From JASDSY01 sp041441465 (GTDB lineage: Bacteria > Muiribacteriota > UBA9980), in NCBI GenBank assembly GCA_041441465.1, contig JASDSY010000003.1, positions 50,406 through 114,405 on the forward strand: a stretch of DNA of 64,000 nucleotides, given 5' to 3'. This document shows, piece by piece, positions 37,195-46,126 of this stretch (position 1 is its first letter; the number at the start of each line of letters is the position of its first letter). The notes under the pieces are model-generated. The model was given only the letters and a program-made list of their open reading frames with translations, was not told the origin of the DNA and did not search any database. The position numbers and the translations under genes are program-made.

Positions 37195-37674
37195 TTATTT
37201 TAAATAAGAAATAGCGATCGCCGCCGCGGCGTAATCGTCAATATCGCAAGTGACTGGAATAAGGCTTTTGGGGATAATATATTTTAAAATAAACGGAAGT
37301 TCAATCGAATTCCGGTATAACTCGCGCGCCGTTTGCGTCGTGCAATATTCATCGGCCGTTATTATTTTCAGGTCGCGCGATAGTTCCATTAAAGCCGGTT
37401 TTATATTCCCAAGAACACGTGAAAAAATCTGCGATGTAGTTCCGTTACCCATAACAATGACATCAGGCGCGCCGATTTTTTTATTTATTTCAACGAACGA
37501 ACCGGCCAGGCTTTCGGCTAAAACGCATTCATTTATCGCCGAACCGGCCTTCATATCGAAACCTGAATCAGTATCGGTCATGCGGACAATTTTCCGGTAT
37601 AATATTTTCCTTTTTTCGTTTATGACCGCAATCCCGAACTTATTGCTGCCCGGATCGATTCCAGCTATCAACAT
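37195..37674 (-). CDS. RuvC/YqgF-like RNase H-fold protein
   Basis: The 159-residue protein opens with GIDPGSNKFGIAV, the first acidic strand of the RuvC/YqgF fold (Asp6). It has VMGNGTTS in the middle, a Glu before YCTTQTARELYR, and a terminal CDIDDYAAAAIAISYL where an acidic pair completes the site. The GNGT strand resembles that in the YqgF domain of Tex in this window. It could be a Holliday-junction or rRNA-processing type nuclease, but the exact role is not clear. AAGGA precedes the ATG. It sits between unrelated genes. Confidence 0.75.
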   Translation of the reverse strand: MLIAGIDPGSNKFGIAVINEKRKILYRKIVRMTDTDSGFDMKAGSAINECVLAESLAGSFVEINKKIGAPDVIVMGNGTTSQIFSRVLGNIKPALMELSRDLKIITADEYCTTQTARELYRNSIELPFILKYIIPKSLIPVTCDIDDYAAAAIAISYLK

Positions 37675-37854
37675 TTTAAATTCCTTATTTTATTTATTAA
37701 AAAAATTATGAAATAATCATGAATATTCAATAGCAGGGCTAATTAGTTATTCCTTAGCGCCTCATCGACTGATTATTCATCCCTGACATTTTACCGACTA
37801 ACAATATTTTAAATTTACGTTTCGCCCCTGCATATTAAAATGAATATCCGCTCA

Positions 37855-37899
37855 AAAAAAGACCCGAAAACCATAATGATTTCCGGGCATTTTTTTATC
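37855..37899. terminator. terminator of the ABC transporter operon
   Basis: An imperfect stem (CCCGAAAACC / GATTTCCGGG, 37863-37887) has T-runs on both sides, so it ends the minus-strand ABC operon and may serve both directions. Confidence 0.7.
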
Positions 37900-37940
37900 A
37901 AAACAAAATAAAGTAAAGTATTCTATTCCTGAATCTAAAC

Positions 37941-39233
37941 TTATTTTTTAGGAAGCGCCTCGGCCTCTATGCGTTTTACCGCGTCATTAAGCGCCTGTTC
38001 AACGGTCTTTCCGCCGTTTAACGCGTTTTCCATTTCAGGATTTATTATAAGCTCGAGCTGAGCGTATTTCAATACTTTCGGACGCGCCTTCGCGGTTTTC
38101 ATCTGTTCCATAAATACCGATAATATTTTAGCCTCTTCGCTGTCGTCAATCTTGACGTTTGCGTATGCGCCCATATTGACCGGAATCTGACGGAGTTCCG
38201 ACGCCCATTTAGCCTGCACTTCGGCCGAAGTGAGGTATCTTAAAAAATCGTAACATGCTTTCAGGTGTTCGTTCGAGCGTTTTCTCTGCTTGAATATGAC
38301 CATATTGGTGCCGCCGACATTTGTCGAAGTGCCTTTAGGGCCTGCCGGAACGAGCGCCACGCCAAAATCGACTTTGGCTTTCCTGAAGTCGGCAACCTTC
38401 CACGGTCCCATGAGAACCATAGCGTAACGTTTATTCAAAAACCCGTCCTCAGGTTTTCTTCCGCCCGACGACCATGCGCGGCCTTCAACATTATGGACTC
38501 TATATAAATCTATTTTAAACTGGAGGGCGGCAATTGCCTCTTTTGAATTAAGAAGGCACTTATCTCCTTCCGGATTTAAAAATTCAGCGCCGTAAGTGTT
38601 AAAAAACGGAAACGACCACCAGAGGGAATTATCCATACCGAATCCAAACTGGTCTTTTTCTGGGATCGTCAATTTTTTGCAATAAGCGAGAAATTCATCC
38701 CAGGTTTTAGGAGGATTTTCAGGATCGAGCCCGGCCTCACGAAACAGCTGCTTATTATAAAACAGGCATGCGCCGTTCGTCTGGTCAGGAAATCCGTAAA
38801 CTCTTTCCTTGCCGTCTTTATCTTTTATAATACATGAAGAAATAGCGGCGGGAACGTACTCCTTAAGAATTTCAGGAGTCGTGAATTGTGTTATATCTTC
38901 GAGAATTCCGTTATGAACGAGTTCAGGAACAAAAGGAGTATCGACGCGGCCTATATCAGGCGGCGCGCCGGCGATCAAAGCCGTGCGATACTTCGATTCC
39001 TGGCCCATCCAAGGTATCTGGGCCACGTGAATTTTATATCCGCCAGGATTCGTTTTAGACCATTCGGCGGCAATTTCGGTAAATAATTTATTCTCGCTCG
39101 GACCGTACGAGTTCCAAACAAGAATATCTTTCGGGCCCATACCGGTCACCTGATTCATAAAAAGCGTGCCGCATAAAAACCCTATCAGCATAACAGCCAG
39201 GATAAATGTCATTATAAAACTGTTTCTAATCAT
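37941..39233 (-). CDS. sugar ABC transporter substrate-binding protein (family 1)
   Basis: The 430-residue protein begins with a hydrophobic segment (FIMTFILAVMLIGFLCGTLF), likely a signal anchor; the Cys lacks a proper lipobox. It continues as a family 1 periplasmic binding protein: ILVWNSYGPSENKLFTEIAAEW at the mature start, then GAPPDIGRVD and NGILEDIT. Later motifs are YGFPDQTNGACLFYNKQLF, PKTWDEFLAYCKKL and FLRYLTSAEVQAKWA. It captures a sugar or oligosaccharide for the two permeases encoded upstream in the same operon. AGAGG precedes the ATG. The sugar cannot be deduced. Confidence 0.93.
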   Translation of the reverse strand: MIRNSFIMTFILAVMLIGFLCGTLFMNQVTGMGPKDILVWNSYGPSENKLFTEIAAEWSKTNPGGYKIHVAQIPWMGQESKYRTALIAGAPPDIGRVDTPFVPELVHNGILEDITQFTTPEILKEYVPAAISSCIIKDKDGKERVYGFPDQTNGACLFYNKQLFREAGLDPENPPKTWDEFLAYCKKLTIPEKDQFGFGMDNSLWWSFPFFNTYGAEFLNPEGDKCLLNSKEAIAALQFKIDLYRVHNVEGRAWSSGGRKPEDGFLNKRYAMVLMGPWKVADFRKAKVDFGVALVPAGPKGTSTNVGGTNMVIFKQRKRSNEHLKACYDFLRYLTSAEVQAKWASELRQIPVNMGAYANVKIDDSEEAKILSVFMEQMKTAKARPKVLKYAQLELIINPEMENALNGGKTVEQALNDAVKRIEAEALPKK

Positions 39234-39301
39234 ATATACCTCTTACAAGAAATAAAATTCAATTTAATAAACAAATTAACCTCATGCCTGCGTGGTCTTG
39301 G

Positions 39302-40171
39302 TTATTCTTTAACCGCGCCTCTTGTCATGCCTTCGATGAAGAAATTCTGGGCGATAAGGAATAAAACTGCTATCGGAATAATCGAAAAACATGACGCGGA
39401 CATCATCAATTCCCATTCAGAGCCGTGCGGACCTGAAAAATAAGCGAGTCCTACCGGCAGAGTCAGAATAGCAGAACCCGGTTTTGTTATAACCAGCTGC
39501 CAGATAAAATTCGACCAGTGGAACAGAAACGTGAGCAAAAACAGTGTAACTATGATAGGTTTTGAAAGCGGTACTATTAAAATAGAAAATATCTGCCATT
39601 CTGAAGCGCCGTCAAGCTTTGCAGCTTCGATCAGCGAATCTGGAATGCTTCTCATAAACTGGCGCATCATAAAAACACCGAATACGTTGGCAAGATGCGG
39701 AACTATCATGCCCTGGTAGGTGTCGAACCAGCCGAGTTTAAGAGTAATCACGAATTGTGGAACAAGGTACATCATACCGGGAATCATCATCGTGCCGAGC
39801 AGAACATAAAATAACAAGTCTTTGCCGGCAAAATTTTTCTTGGCAAAAACATATCCAGCCATGCAAGAAAATGTAGTGGCAAATAAAGCCGCGAGAGTAG
39901 CCACTATAATACTGTTTATAAAATACTTCATGAAGTTGAATTCATTGAATACCTTTTTAAAATTTTCCAGTGTATAAAGTTCGGAAAATCCGGCCGGCGT
40001 AAATGAAGACGGTATAAAATTAAATTTAAAAGCGGTGCCGGGGTGTTTAAGCGCGGTTAAAACCATCCATATCAAAGGGAAAAGAACTATTATTCCGCCG
40101 AGAACAAGCACGGCGTAAAGCGCGAACATTTTTAAACGTTTCATTAACTTTACATTCATCGCAGATTGCAT
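39302..40171 (-). CDS. sugar ABC transporter permease (MalG type)
   Basis: The 289-residue protein has six membrane helices and the CUT1 permease signature EAAKLDGASEWQIFSILIVP (EAA-x3-G loop, which docks the ATPase). Other family marks are LIWMVLTALK near the N terminus, and PHLANVFGVFMMRQFM. It forms the channel with the MalF-like partner. AAGGAG precedes the ATG. It sits between the MalF-like gene and the binding-protein gene. Confidence 0.95.
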   Translation of the reverse strand: MQSAMNVKLMKRLKMFALYAVLVLGGIIVLFPLIWMVLTALKHPGTAFKFNFIPSSFTPAGFSELYTLENFKKVFNEFNFMKYFINSIIVATLAALFATTFSCMAGYVFAKKNFAGKDLLFYVLLGTMMIPGMMYLVPQFVITLKLGWFDTYQGMIVPHLANVFGVFMMRQFMRSIPDSLIEAAKLDGASEWQIFSILIVPLSKPIIVTLFLLTFLFHWSNFIWQLVITKPGSAILTLPVGLAYFSGPHGSEWELMMSASCFSIIPIAVLFLIAQNFFIEGMTRGAVKE

Positions 40172-40242
40172 ATATTATTACTCCTTTAACAAAAACTATC
40201 GATCAATTTTTTATCTTTTAAGAAAATTCACTAACGCCAGAA

Positions 40243-41442
40243 TTAATCTTCCGCGCTCAGGAATTTTTCCTGCACTTTCGAAATAACAATAGTCAATATC
40301 AACAGTATGTAAGACATCGCGGCGGCGTAGCCGTATTCGCTCTGTTCCCATTTGGTAAAGAGATAATAACCTGTAAGCTTGGTAGCGCCAAGCGATTTTC
40401 CGGCGATTGAAACGATCGGGCCGCCCTCGGTCATTGCGTATATTTCGGTAAACGCATTAAGCGCGCCGATTATTCCGGTTACTGCCATAAAAAGTATTAC
40501 CGGCTTAAGAAGCGGTATCGTAATATAAAAAAACTTCTGCACGGCGTTACAGCCGTCGATATCGGCGGCCTCGTAAACGGCTTCTGAAATGTTCTGGATC
40601 GCGGCCAGGAATAAAATCATTCCGAACCCGGCGCCTTTAATGACAAGCGCCAATACCACAGCCGGCATACATGTCGTAGCAGTGGCTAAAATGCCGCCGT
40701 CGATAGCACCTTTAACTGAAAAAGAAAGCATTCCAAGAAGTCCGTTAGGCGCAAAAACAGCGACAAGGAAACCGCCGTAAAGAAGAACATTAAATAAATT
40801 AGCGATAAAGCTATTTTTGAAGTAATTTTTCATCGGAAAAAGCTGATAGGCTTTATAAACGAAATATATAATTGCCAGGTATACCAGGGCTTTTGTAATA
40901 AGCGTAAACATGGCGAGAAAAAAATTATTCGACATATTTCCGATCGAGTCGTAAGTAAAGAAATCGAAGAGCGCCTTTACCGCCGAATCGACGATACCGC
41001 CTTTGCTGTATATAAGCTTCCATATTATACCTATAACGAGCATATCGAGTATATTAGGTAAAAAATAAGCGGACCTGAAAACATTTTTAAATGAAAGTTT
41101 GTTATTTAAAAATATGGCAAGAACAAGGGACGCTAAAATTCCCATCGGCATTATCAATACCGCGTAATAAAGCGTCATGAGAATCGCCCAGCCGAACTCG
41201 TAATCCGAAAAAAGCCTGACATAGTTTTTAAGGCCGACAAAGTTAAGGTTATCAATGGAATAACCGGTGCCGATTTCCTGAAAACTCAGCAAGAAAGAGT
41301 AAATTATCGGATACGCCAGGAAAATAAGAAAAATAATTAAAAAAGGGGCGAGAAAAAGGTACGAAACCTTATTTTCGCGTGTCATAGTTGAGTTTGCCAT
41401 ACTTTTAACGCTTTCCGGCCTAAAAGCATAATAATAATTCAC
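40243..41442 (-). CDS. sugar ABC transporter permease (MalF type), with extra helices
   Basis: The family signature is EAADIDGCNAVQKFFYITIP and the N terminus has the usual APFLIIFLIFLAYPIIYSFLLSF helix. At 399 residues it is about 100 longer than most CUT1 permeases. The extra part (about residues 155-245) carries two or three additional hydrophobic segments between the first and second halves. The GTG at 41442 has no ribosome site; an ATG at 41400 (product MANSTM...) is an alternative. It is the first gene of the importer operon. No ATPase gene is present, so a shared MsmX/MalK-like ATPase from elsewhere must drive it. Confidence 0.9.
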   Translation of the reverse strand: MNYYYAFRPESVKSMANSTMTRENKVSYLFLAPFLIIFLIFLAYPIIYSFLLSFQEIGTGYSIDNLNFVGLKNYVRLFSDYEFGWAILMTLYYAVLIMPMGILASLVLAIFLNNKLSFKNVFRSAYFLPNILDMLVIGIIWKLIYSKGGIVDSAVKALFDFFTYDSIGNMSNNFFLAMFTLITKALVYLAIIYFVYKAYQLFPMKNYFKNSFIANLFNVLLYGGFLVAVFAPNGLLGMLSFSVKGAIDGGILATATTCMPAVVLALVIKGAGFGMILFLAAIQNISEAVYEAADIDGCNAVQKFFYITIPLLKPVILFMAVTGIIGALNAFTEIYAMTEGGPIVSIAGKSLGATKLTGYYLFTKWEQSEYGYAAAMSYILLILTIVISKVQEKFLSAED

Positions 41443-41551
41443 GACGAATTTATAAAAAGCTTTTAAGTTATCCGCCGGGCTAAGCTCCTCCCTTTATAAA
41501 TAAATTTAGTTTCAAAAGACCATAAATTAGAATTTAGAATAACTTTCAGTT

Positions 41552-43108
41552 TTATTTTGAAATTAAAGGTGATTTTATTTCTGGAAAATTTCCCTTAATT
41601 TTTGCAAATTCCTGAGCCGCCTCATTTTTGGAAGTATATCCTTCCAGGCGCACTCTGTAAACCGAGCTGCCTGAAGAATTTTTTACCATAACGGCCGTAA
41701 CGTTTGAAAAACCGAGTTTCGAAATTTTTTCCTTCAAATTTTCAGCGTTTTTAACGCTTTTATAAGTGCCAAGCTGAACATAATATCCGCCTTTTCCGGA
41801 AGAGGCCTGTGTATCCTTGGCAGTTTCAGAATCGTCGGCGACGATCTCATCTGCCGGAGTCTCCGCGGTTTCTTCCGCGTCGCTTTTAGCAGAGAGTTTT
41901 GCGTCAGCTTTAGCTTCAGTTTTTTTGGATTTATCAGCGGCTTTAACGGTTTTATTTTCGGCCGTATTTTTTTTAGCACTTTCTTCCGGCTTCGATAAAT
42001 CGGCAGTAATTTCATCTTCGGTTATAGCATTTTTTGAGCCTGCTGTTTCAGTTTTGGCCTTTTTATCAGGTTTCGATTCAGCCTTTGTTTGCTCGGAAAC
42101 GGCGGCCGGCTCTTTCGCTTTTTTTGCGGCCTCGACACTTTTCGGAGATTTTACGACGACTTTAACATCCGGCGTATCTTTTACTACCTTAACGGTAGCG
42201 GCTGCTTTTTCAGACGCTGCAGCTGCTTCGGAAACAGAGATTTTATTTTCGGCCGACTCGTCAGCCGCAGTTTTTAAAGCATCAGTTTTAGAATCAATTT
42301 TGACCGCGATTTCCTGAACCGGCGCATTTTCTTTTTTCACGCTCTTATCCGGCGCCGGAATTTCCGGCGAAACAGGCGCTGCAGCAGTTTTATTATCAGG
42401 CATATTAATATCAGGAACCTTTGCATTGTCTTCTTTAATTTCAGGCTGCTTGCCGTTAGTTTCCGGTGCGGAAGGCTGCTTTAAATTTTCGACAATCTTC
42501 GAATCGGCCGAAGCGACGGTGATTTCGTTTGACGATTTCGACTCGGCCGGCTTTGGAATAAACGCCACTTCGGTTTTAGGATCGATTATCGTCTCTATCT
42601 GAGCCGGATAATTTTTTAATTTAACATTATTAAGAAGTGTTTTAGCCTCTTCGTACGCTTTAAAAATTCCAACCTGAAGCACGAATTGCTTTTTGTCGGG
42701 ATTTACGATAACCCTCTGCGTATAAAGATTTTTGGCGCTGAATTCCTTTTCAATCTCGCCGATTTGATTTTCGTCGTAATATTCGCCGTCAACCGCCGAG
42801 CCGATCTGCACCGTAAAAACTTCATTTTTATTCAATGCCAGAGAATCAGTCAAAACCGAAGTCGACTCTTTTGCGACTTTCATTTCATTCTCTTCGATGC
42901 GGCTGTTAGAGTCAGCCGAAACTTCATTCTGGTTCGAATTTTTCGAATCGACTTTAACGGTCGACACGGCCTGTTCGCGAGCCTGCTGGCCGTAATATAA
43001 GCCTATTAAAACCACTATGATTACGACAATAATCCATGAAAGGATTATAAGCATTTTTTCATTGGTCGAAGAAACGCCCTGAAAATTAAAGTTTCTATTT
43101 TGTTTCAT
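41552..43108 (-). CDS. membrane-anchored protein with two SPOR domains
   Basis: With the ATG at 43108 (GGAG 9 bases upstream) the product is 518 residues. The order is a short cytoplasmic segment, one membrane helix (about 18-38, LIILSWIIVVIIVVLIGLYY), a SPOR-like domain (about 105-175), a long Ala/Lys/Glu-rich tract (about 190-430), and a C-terminal SPOR domain (GYYVQLGTYKSVKNAENL). SPOR domains bind denuded peptidoglycan at septa; the protein is probably a cell-envelope or division factor. The longer frame to 43177 is excluded because the -35 box of the promoter (43160-43165) lies inside it. The promoter is independent of the Rnf operon upstream. Confidence 0.88.
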   Translation of the reverse strand: MKQNRNFNFQGVSSTNEKMLIILSWIIVVIIVVLIGLYYGQQAREQAVSTVKVDSKNSNQNEVSADSNSRIEENEMKVAKESTSVLTDSLALNKNEVFTVQIGSAVDGEYYDENQIGEIEKEFSAKNLYTQRVIVNPDKKQFVLQVGIFKAYEEAKTLLNNVKLKNYPAQIETIIDPKTEVAFIPKPAESKSSNEITVASADSKIVENLKQPSAPETNGKQPEIKEDNAKVPDINMPDNKTAAAPVSPEIPAPDKSVKKENAPVQEIAVKIDSKTDALKTAADESAENKISVSEAAAASEKAAATVKVVKDTPDVKVVVKSPKSVEAAKKAKEPAAVSEQTKAESKPDKKAKTETAGSKNAITEDEITADLSKPEESAKKNTAENKTVKAADKSKKTEAKADAKLSAKSDAEETAETPADEIVADDSETAKDTQASSGKGGYYVQLGTYKSVKNAENLKEKISKLGFSNVTAVMVKNSSGSSVYRVRLEGYTSKNEAAQEFAKIKGNFPEIKSPLISK

Positions 43109-43136
43109 TATAACCGCTCCAAAAAAAATTAGATAT

Positions 43137-43165
43137 ATTTTATCATTTTTTAGAAAAATAGTCAA
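43137..43165 (-). promoter_or_regulatory. promoter of SPOR gene
   Basis: On the minus strand: TTGACT (complement of 43160-43165), 17-base spacer, TAAAAT (complement of 43137-43142). Confidence 0.75.
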
Positions 43166-43188
43166 CGTTTGCCGCAATTTTTAAGTAA

Positions 43189-44211
43189 TTAAAATTTTCC
43201 GTATATCAAGTCGCCGCATTTTAAGCAGCAGGCAGTGCTCTTTTCAAGCCCTGTAACAACGCTGTCAAATCCGTTTCTTTCAATTAACATAGCGCCGCAC
43301 GAAGGGCAAAAAGTTGAATTTCGTTGAGTATCGACAATATTTCCGGCATAAACGAATTTAAGTTTTTTCGAAGCCGCCTCATAGGCCGCAATTAATGTTT
43401 TAACCGGCGTTGAAGGAATATCTAGCATATAAGCAGGATGGTACTTAGAAAAGTGTAAAGGAATATCAGGCGAAACGCCTGCGACAAAATCGATAAGATC
43501 GCTTATCATGCCGGGCGAGTCGTTGAGGCCCGGTATCACGAGGTTAGTTATTTCAACGTGGATGCCGAGCGAATACGCTTTTTTTATGGTGCTTAATACA
43601 GTCTCGAACGAACCGCCGCCGCAATATTCATCGTAAAATTTAGCAGAAAATCCCTTCAGGTCGATATTCATGGCATCCATGTAAGGCGCCAGCTCGTCAA
43701 GCGCCGGACCGTTGATTTCCCCGTTCGTAACCATAACGGTTTTAACGCCGCTTTTACGGGCGATAACCGAAGTATCGTACATGAATTCATACCATATCGA
43801 AGGTTCATTATAAGTAAAGGCTATCATCGAACAATTTTCCGATTTTTTAGAAAGCGCGACCATGCTTTCGGGCGTAACTAAATTATAATCGGAATCATGC
43901 TGCGACAGTTCATAATTCTGGCAAAAACGGCAGGCAAGGTTGCAGTAATTAGTTCCGGCAGAAAGGATTGAGCTGCCGGGATAAAAGTGATAAAGCGGTT
44001 TTTTTTCGACAGGGTCTATATGCAGCGCCGAGACTTTCCCGTAATTAAGCGTATAAAGCTCACCAGAGAGGTTTTTTCGAGATTTACAAAAGCCGGTATG
44101 GTCAGGTTTGATAACGCACCTGCGCGGACACAATTCACAACGCACATTGCCGCCCTCGATTTTTTTATAATGCCTGGCAGGTTTAATGTTAAAACCATTT
44201 TCAGATAACAT
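43189..44211 (-). CDS. amrS: AmrS-like radical SAM protein (AmmeMemoRadiSam system)
   Basis: The 340-residue product (ATG at 44211, 8 bases after GGGAG) has an N-terminal cysteine group (CELCPRRC, then GFC), a PflA-like sequence (LHIDPVEKKPLYHFYPG), and the radical-SAM motif C-x3-C-x2-C in NYCNLACRFCQN. These are the marks of AmrS. A C-terminal zinc ribbon (CPSCGAML and CCLKCG) follows. The AmmeMemoRadiSam partners (AMMECR1 and MEMO1 domains) are not in this window. It is 53 bases downstream of rnfB and presumably in the same transcript. A GTG nine bases upstream is a less likely start. Confidence 0.92.
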   Translation of the reverse strand: MLSENGFNIKPARHYKKIEGGNVRCELCPRRCVIKPDHTGFCKSRKNLSGELYTLNYGKVSALHIDPVEKKPLYHFYPGSSILSAGTNYCNLACRFCQNYELSQHDSDYNLVTPESMVALSKKSENCSMIAFTYNEPSIWYEFMYDTSVIARKSGVKTVMVTNGEINGPALDELAPYMDAMNIDLKGFSAKFYDEYCGGGSFETVLSTIKKAYSLGIHVEITNLVIPGLNDSPGMISDLIDFVAGVSPDIPLHFSKYHPAYMLDIPSTPVKTLIAAYEAASKKLKFVYAGNIVDTQRNSTFCPSCGAMLIERNGFDSVVTGLEKSTACCLKCGDLIYGKF

Positions 44212-44264
44212 GAGCCACACTCCCGAAAAAACTTTTTATTGGACGCACGATATAAATTTTTTCG

Positions 44265-45275
44265 CTATTCTTCAGGTTCAATCAATTTAATTGCCTGTTT
44301 AGGGCATTTGTCGGCGCAAAGTCCGCAGCCCGAACATTTTTCAACCAGCACTTTGTATCCTTCGTTATTTTTCCGAAGAACAGCCATAACCGGGCAAATT
44401 TCAGAGCATATTCCGCATAAATTGCATTTTGACTGATCAATCACGGCGAATTTACGTACGGCATCGCCGCATTTTATAACTCCGCTCGGACATTTATCGA
44501 CGCAGACCGAGCAGTTTACGCACCGGTCGGCCCATATTTGCGGCACCTCGGATGTCCTCTGCGAAATAGCATGATGCGGACACGCTTTTATGCATATTCC
44601 GCAATTTATACAGCCGCTTGAGCATATTTTATGTACTTTCATTCCGGGCAGGAAAGTCTGGCAGGCAATATAGGTATTCAGGCGCCCTTCCTCAGGTTTA
44701 ATAACCGAATAGGGGCATGTCTCGACGCATATTCCGCAGCCGATGCATAATTCCTCGTCAATCACAGGCAAAAATCCGTCTTTCATCGTAATTGCCGAAA
44801 CGGGACAAACCCTGGCGCAATCTCCGAACCCGGCGCAGCCCTGGCCGCACTCGCGGCTGCCGTTCCATAAAAGGCTCGAAGCCGAACAATTTTTAACGCC
44901 GTAATACCTGAATTTTTCTTCACACTCGCCGCCGCCGGCAGAACAATGAACGCGAATGTTTATTTTTTCGTCCTCGATATCGTTATAACCCCATATCTCG
45001 TTTGAAATCGATTCAAGATCGCGTTTAGCCTCGCCGCATAAGTTTAATAATCTCTGATTTTTTATAAGTTCCATGGCGAAATCTTTGCACGAAGGATAGC
45101 TGCATTTGCCGCAGTCCGTGCCCGGGAGAAGCTGTATGATTTTTGTAATTTTATCTTCGGCTGTGCTTTTCTGGAATCTTTTTTGATATAAAAGCTCAAT
45201 AAATAAGCCGACTGCGCAGCTTACAGATATTAGAAAGGCATAAAAAAAGTATGTATTGGAAAAGCTTAAATTCAT
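44265..45275 (-). CDS. rnfB: RnfB-like multi-[4Fe-4S] electron carrier subunit
   Basis: The 336-residue protein has an N-terminal membrane helix (about 9-30) and the Fes-type cluster of RnfB (C55-x2-C58-x4-C63, C80; TDCGKCSYPSC). It then has six ferredoxin-type motifs, including ECGQGCAGFGDCARVCP, CIGCGICVETCP and CVNCSVCVDKCP. All cysteines of these motifs are intact. RnfB receives electrons from ferredoxin and passes them to the membrane parts of Rnf. Its length equals that of clostridial RnfB. It is the last Rnf-like gene in the operon, followed by the AmrS gene. Confidence 0.92.
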   Translation of the reverse strand: MNLSFSNTYFFYAFLISVSCAVGLFIELLYQKRFQKSTAEDKITKIIQLLPGTDCGKCSYPSCKDFAMELIKNQRLLNLCGEAKRDLESISNEIWGYNDIEDEKINIRVHCSAGGGECEEKFRYYGVKNCSASSLLWNGSRECGQGCAGFGDCARVCPVSAITMKDGFLPVIDEELCIGCGICVETCPYSVIKPEEGRLNTYIACQTFLPGMKVHKICSSGCINCGICIKACPHHAISQRTSEVPQIWADRCVNCSVCVDKCPSGVIKCGDAVRKFAVIDQSKCNLCGICSEICPVMAVLRKNNEGYKVLVEKCSGCGLCADKCPKQAIKLIEPEE

Positions 45276-45278
45276 AAT

Positions 45279-45497
45279 TTAGCTTATTTTTATCTCCTCG
45301 ACTTTAATTCCGTTTTCATCGACAATTCTGACCCATGCCGCCTGCGAGAGCTTTTCGTAATAATCGAATTTTTCGCGGGCGTATCTCACAGCGTCTTCGC
45401 TGTTACGAGCGTCTATCGCAAACTCTATTATATGCGTTTTTTTTGTGCCGGTATCAAAGTAAGGCACTACCACTTTAAATTTTTTGGTCAAAATCAT
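45279..45497 (-). CDS. small 72-residue protein between rnfA- and rnfB-like genes
   Basis: The ATG at 45497 is preceded by AAGGTGG and the frame gives 72 residues starting MILTKKFKVVVPYFD. It is charged with a single helix (SEDAVRYAREKFDYYEKL) flanked by strands, has no membrane segment or cysteines, and I recognise no family. It begins two bases after rnfA ends and stops four bases before rnfB begins. No gene stands at this place in the standard rnfCDGEAB order. It may be an accessory subunit or regulator of the complex. Confidence 0.75.
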   Translation of the reverse strand: MILTKKFKVVVPYFDTGTKKTHIIEFAIDARNSEDAVRYAREKFDYYEKLSQAAWVRIVDENGIKVEEIKIS

Positions 45498-45498
45498 A

Positions 45499-46026
45499 CT
45501 AAACCACCTTGAAGAAAATTGAGAAAGCAACGGAAAGCAATCCGAACGATATTAACTCATAGCAAAAAATATTAAATTCGTTATTTTCGTGAGTTTCTTC
45601 ATAAATTCTGAGCTTTATGAAATAAAACAATGCCGAAGCCGCGAAAAAACCGCAGGCCGCTCCAAGAGCAAGAAGCGGCACATTATTTCCATAAGAACCT
45701 GTATTTATAAAAAAAGGCGCAGCTGTGCTGAAAAGATTGAGCGAATCGAAAAAATTCGGATCTTTGTAACCGATTACAGCAAAGAGGCATTCATTTATAA
45801 AAAACGCCATAATCATGGATATTATAAATAACTTATAACCGCTCAAAAAGGGAAAAAACTTAATTATGACGCTTAAGCCCGTCGAAACCGCCACCATCGC
45901 CGCCGAATTGACCGAAATTGCAGAAAAATAATGCCGTGTTCCGAGCTGGCCGCGGCCGATTATTATCTCGGCGCCTATGCCAAAAAAAATTAAAAAATTA
46001 AAAAATACAAAGAAAGTCGAAAACAT
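45499..46026 (-). CDS. rnfA: RnfA-like membrane subunit, [2Fe-2S] cysteines missing
   Basis: The 175-residue protein has about five or six membrane helices and sits in the RnfA position (before B, after E). In RnfA/NqrE a pair of cysteines (in ICPFLG and TNCAVLG) holds a [2Fe-2S] cluster within the membrane. Here the second aligns with INTGSYG and the first also lacks Cys (GIGAEIIIG). The usual length is about 190. Family assignment rests on gene order, topology and weak sequence similarity. A ribosome site AGGT precedes the ATG. It has its own promoter at 46072-46100 in addition to the operon promoter. Confidence 0.65.
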   Translation of the reverse strand: MFSTFFVFFNFLIFFGIGAEIIIGRGQLGTRHYFSAISVNSAAMVAVSTGLSVIIKFFPFLSGYKLFIISMIMAFFINECLFAVIGYKDPNFFDSLNLFSTAAPFFINTGSYGNNVPLLALGAACGFFAASALFYFIKLRIYEETHENNEFNIFCYELISFGLLSVAFSIFFKVV

Positions 46027-46071
46027 TTTTAAACCTGCTGTTTAGATATTTATTTTGTACCGGGTTTCAAT

Positions 46072-46100
46072 ATTATACATAAAAAGATGAAATTAATCAA
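46072..46100 (-). promoter_or_regulatory. internal promoter before rnfA-like gene
   Basis: On the minus strand: TTGATT (complement of 46095-46100), 17-base spacer, TATAAT (complement of 46072-46077). It lies in the 100-base gap between rnfE- and rnfA-like genes and would give a shorter rnfA-x-rnfB-amrS transcript. Confidence 0.7.
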
Positions 46101-46126
46101 TGCCGTCAAAATTTAATATAAAAAAC

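Noticed and set aside
41817..42317. Plus-strand Ala/Ser/Phe-rich frame of 166 residues opposite the SPOR gene.
   Set aside because: It mirrors the Ala/Lys/Glu tract of the SPOR protein; its composition explains the lack of stops.
43109..43177. Upstream extension of the SPOR protein by 23 residues.
   Set aside because: The promoter's -35 lies inside this region, while the ATG at 43108 has a proper ribosome site.
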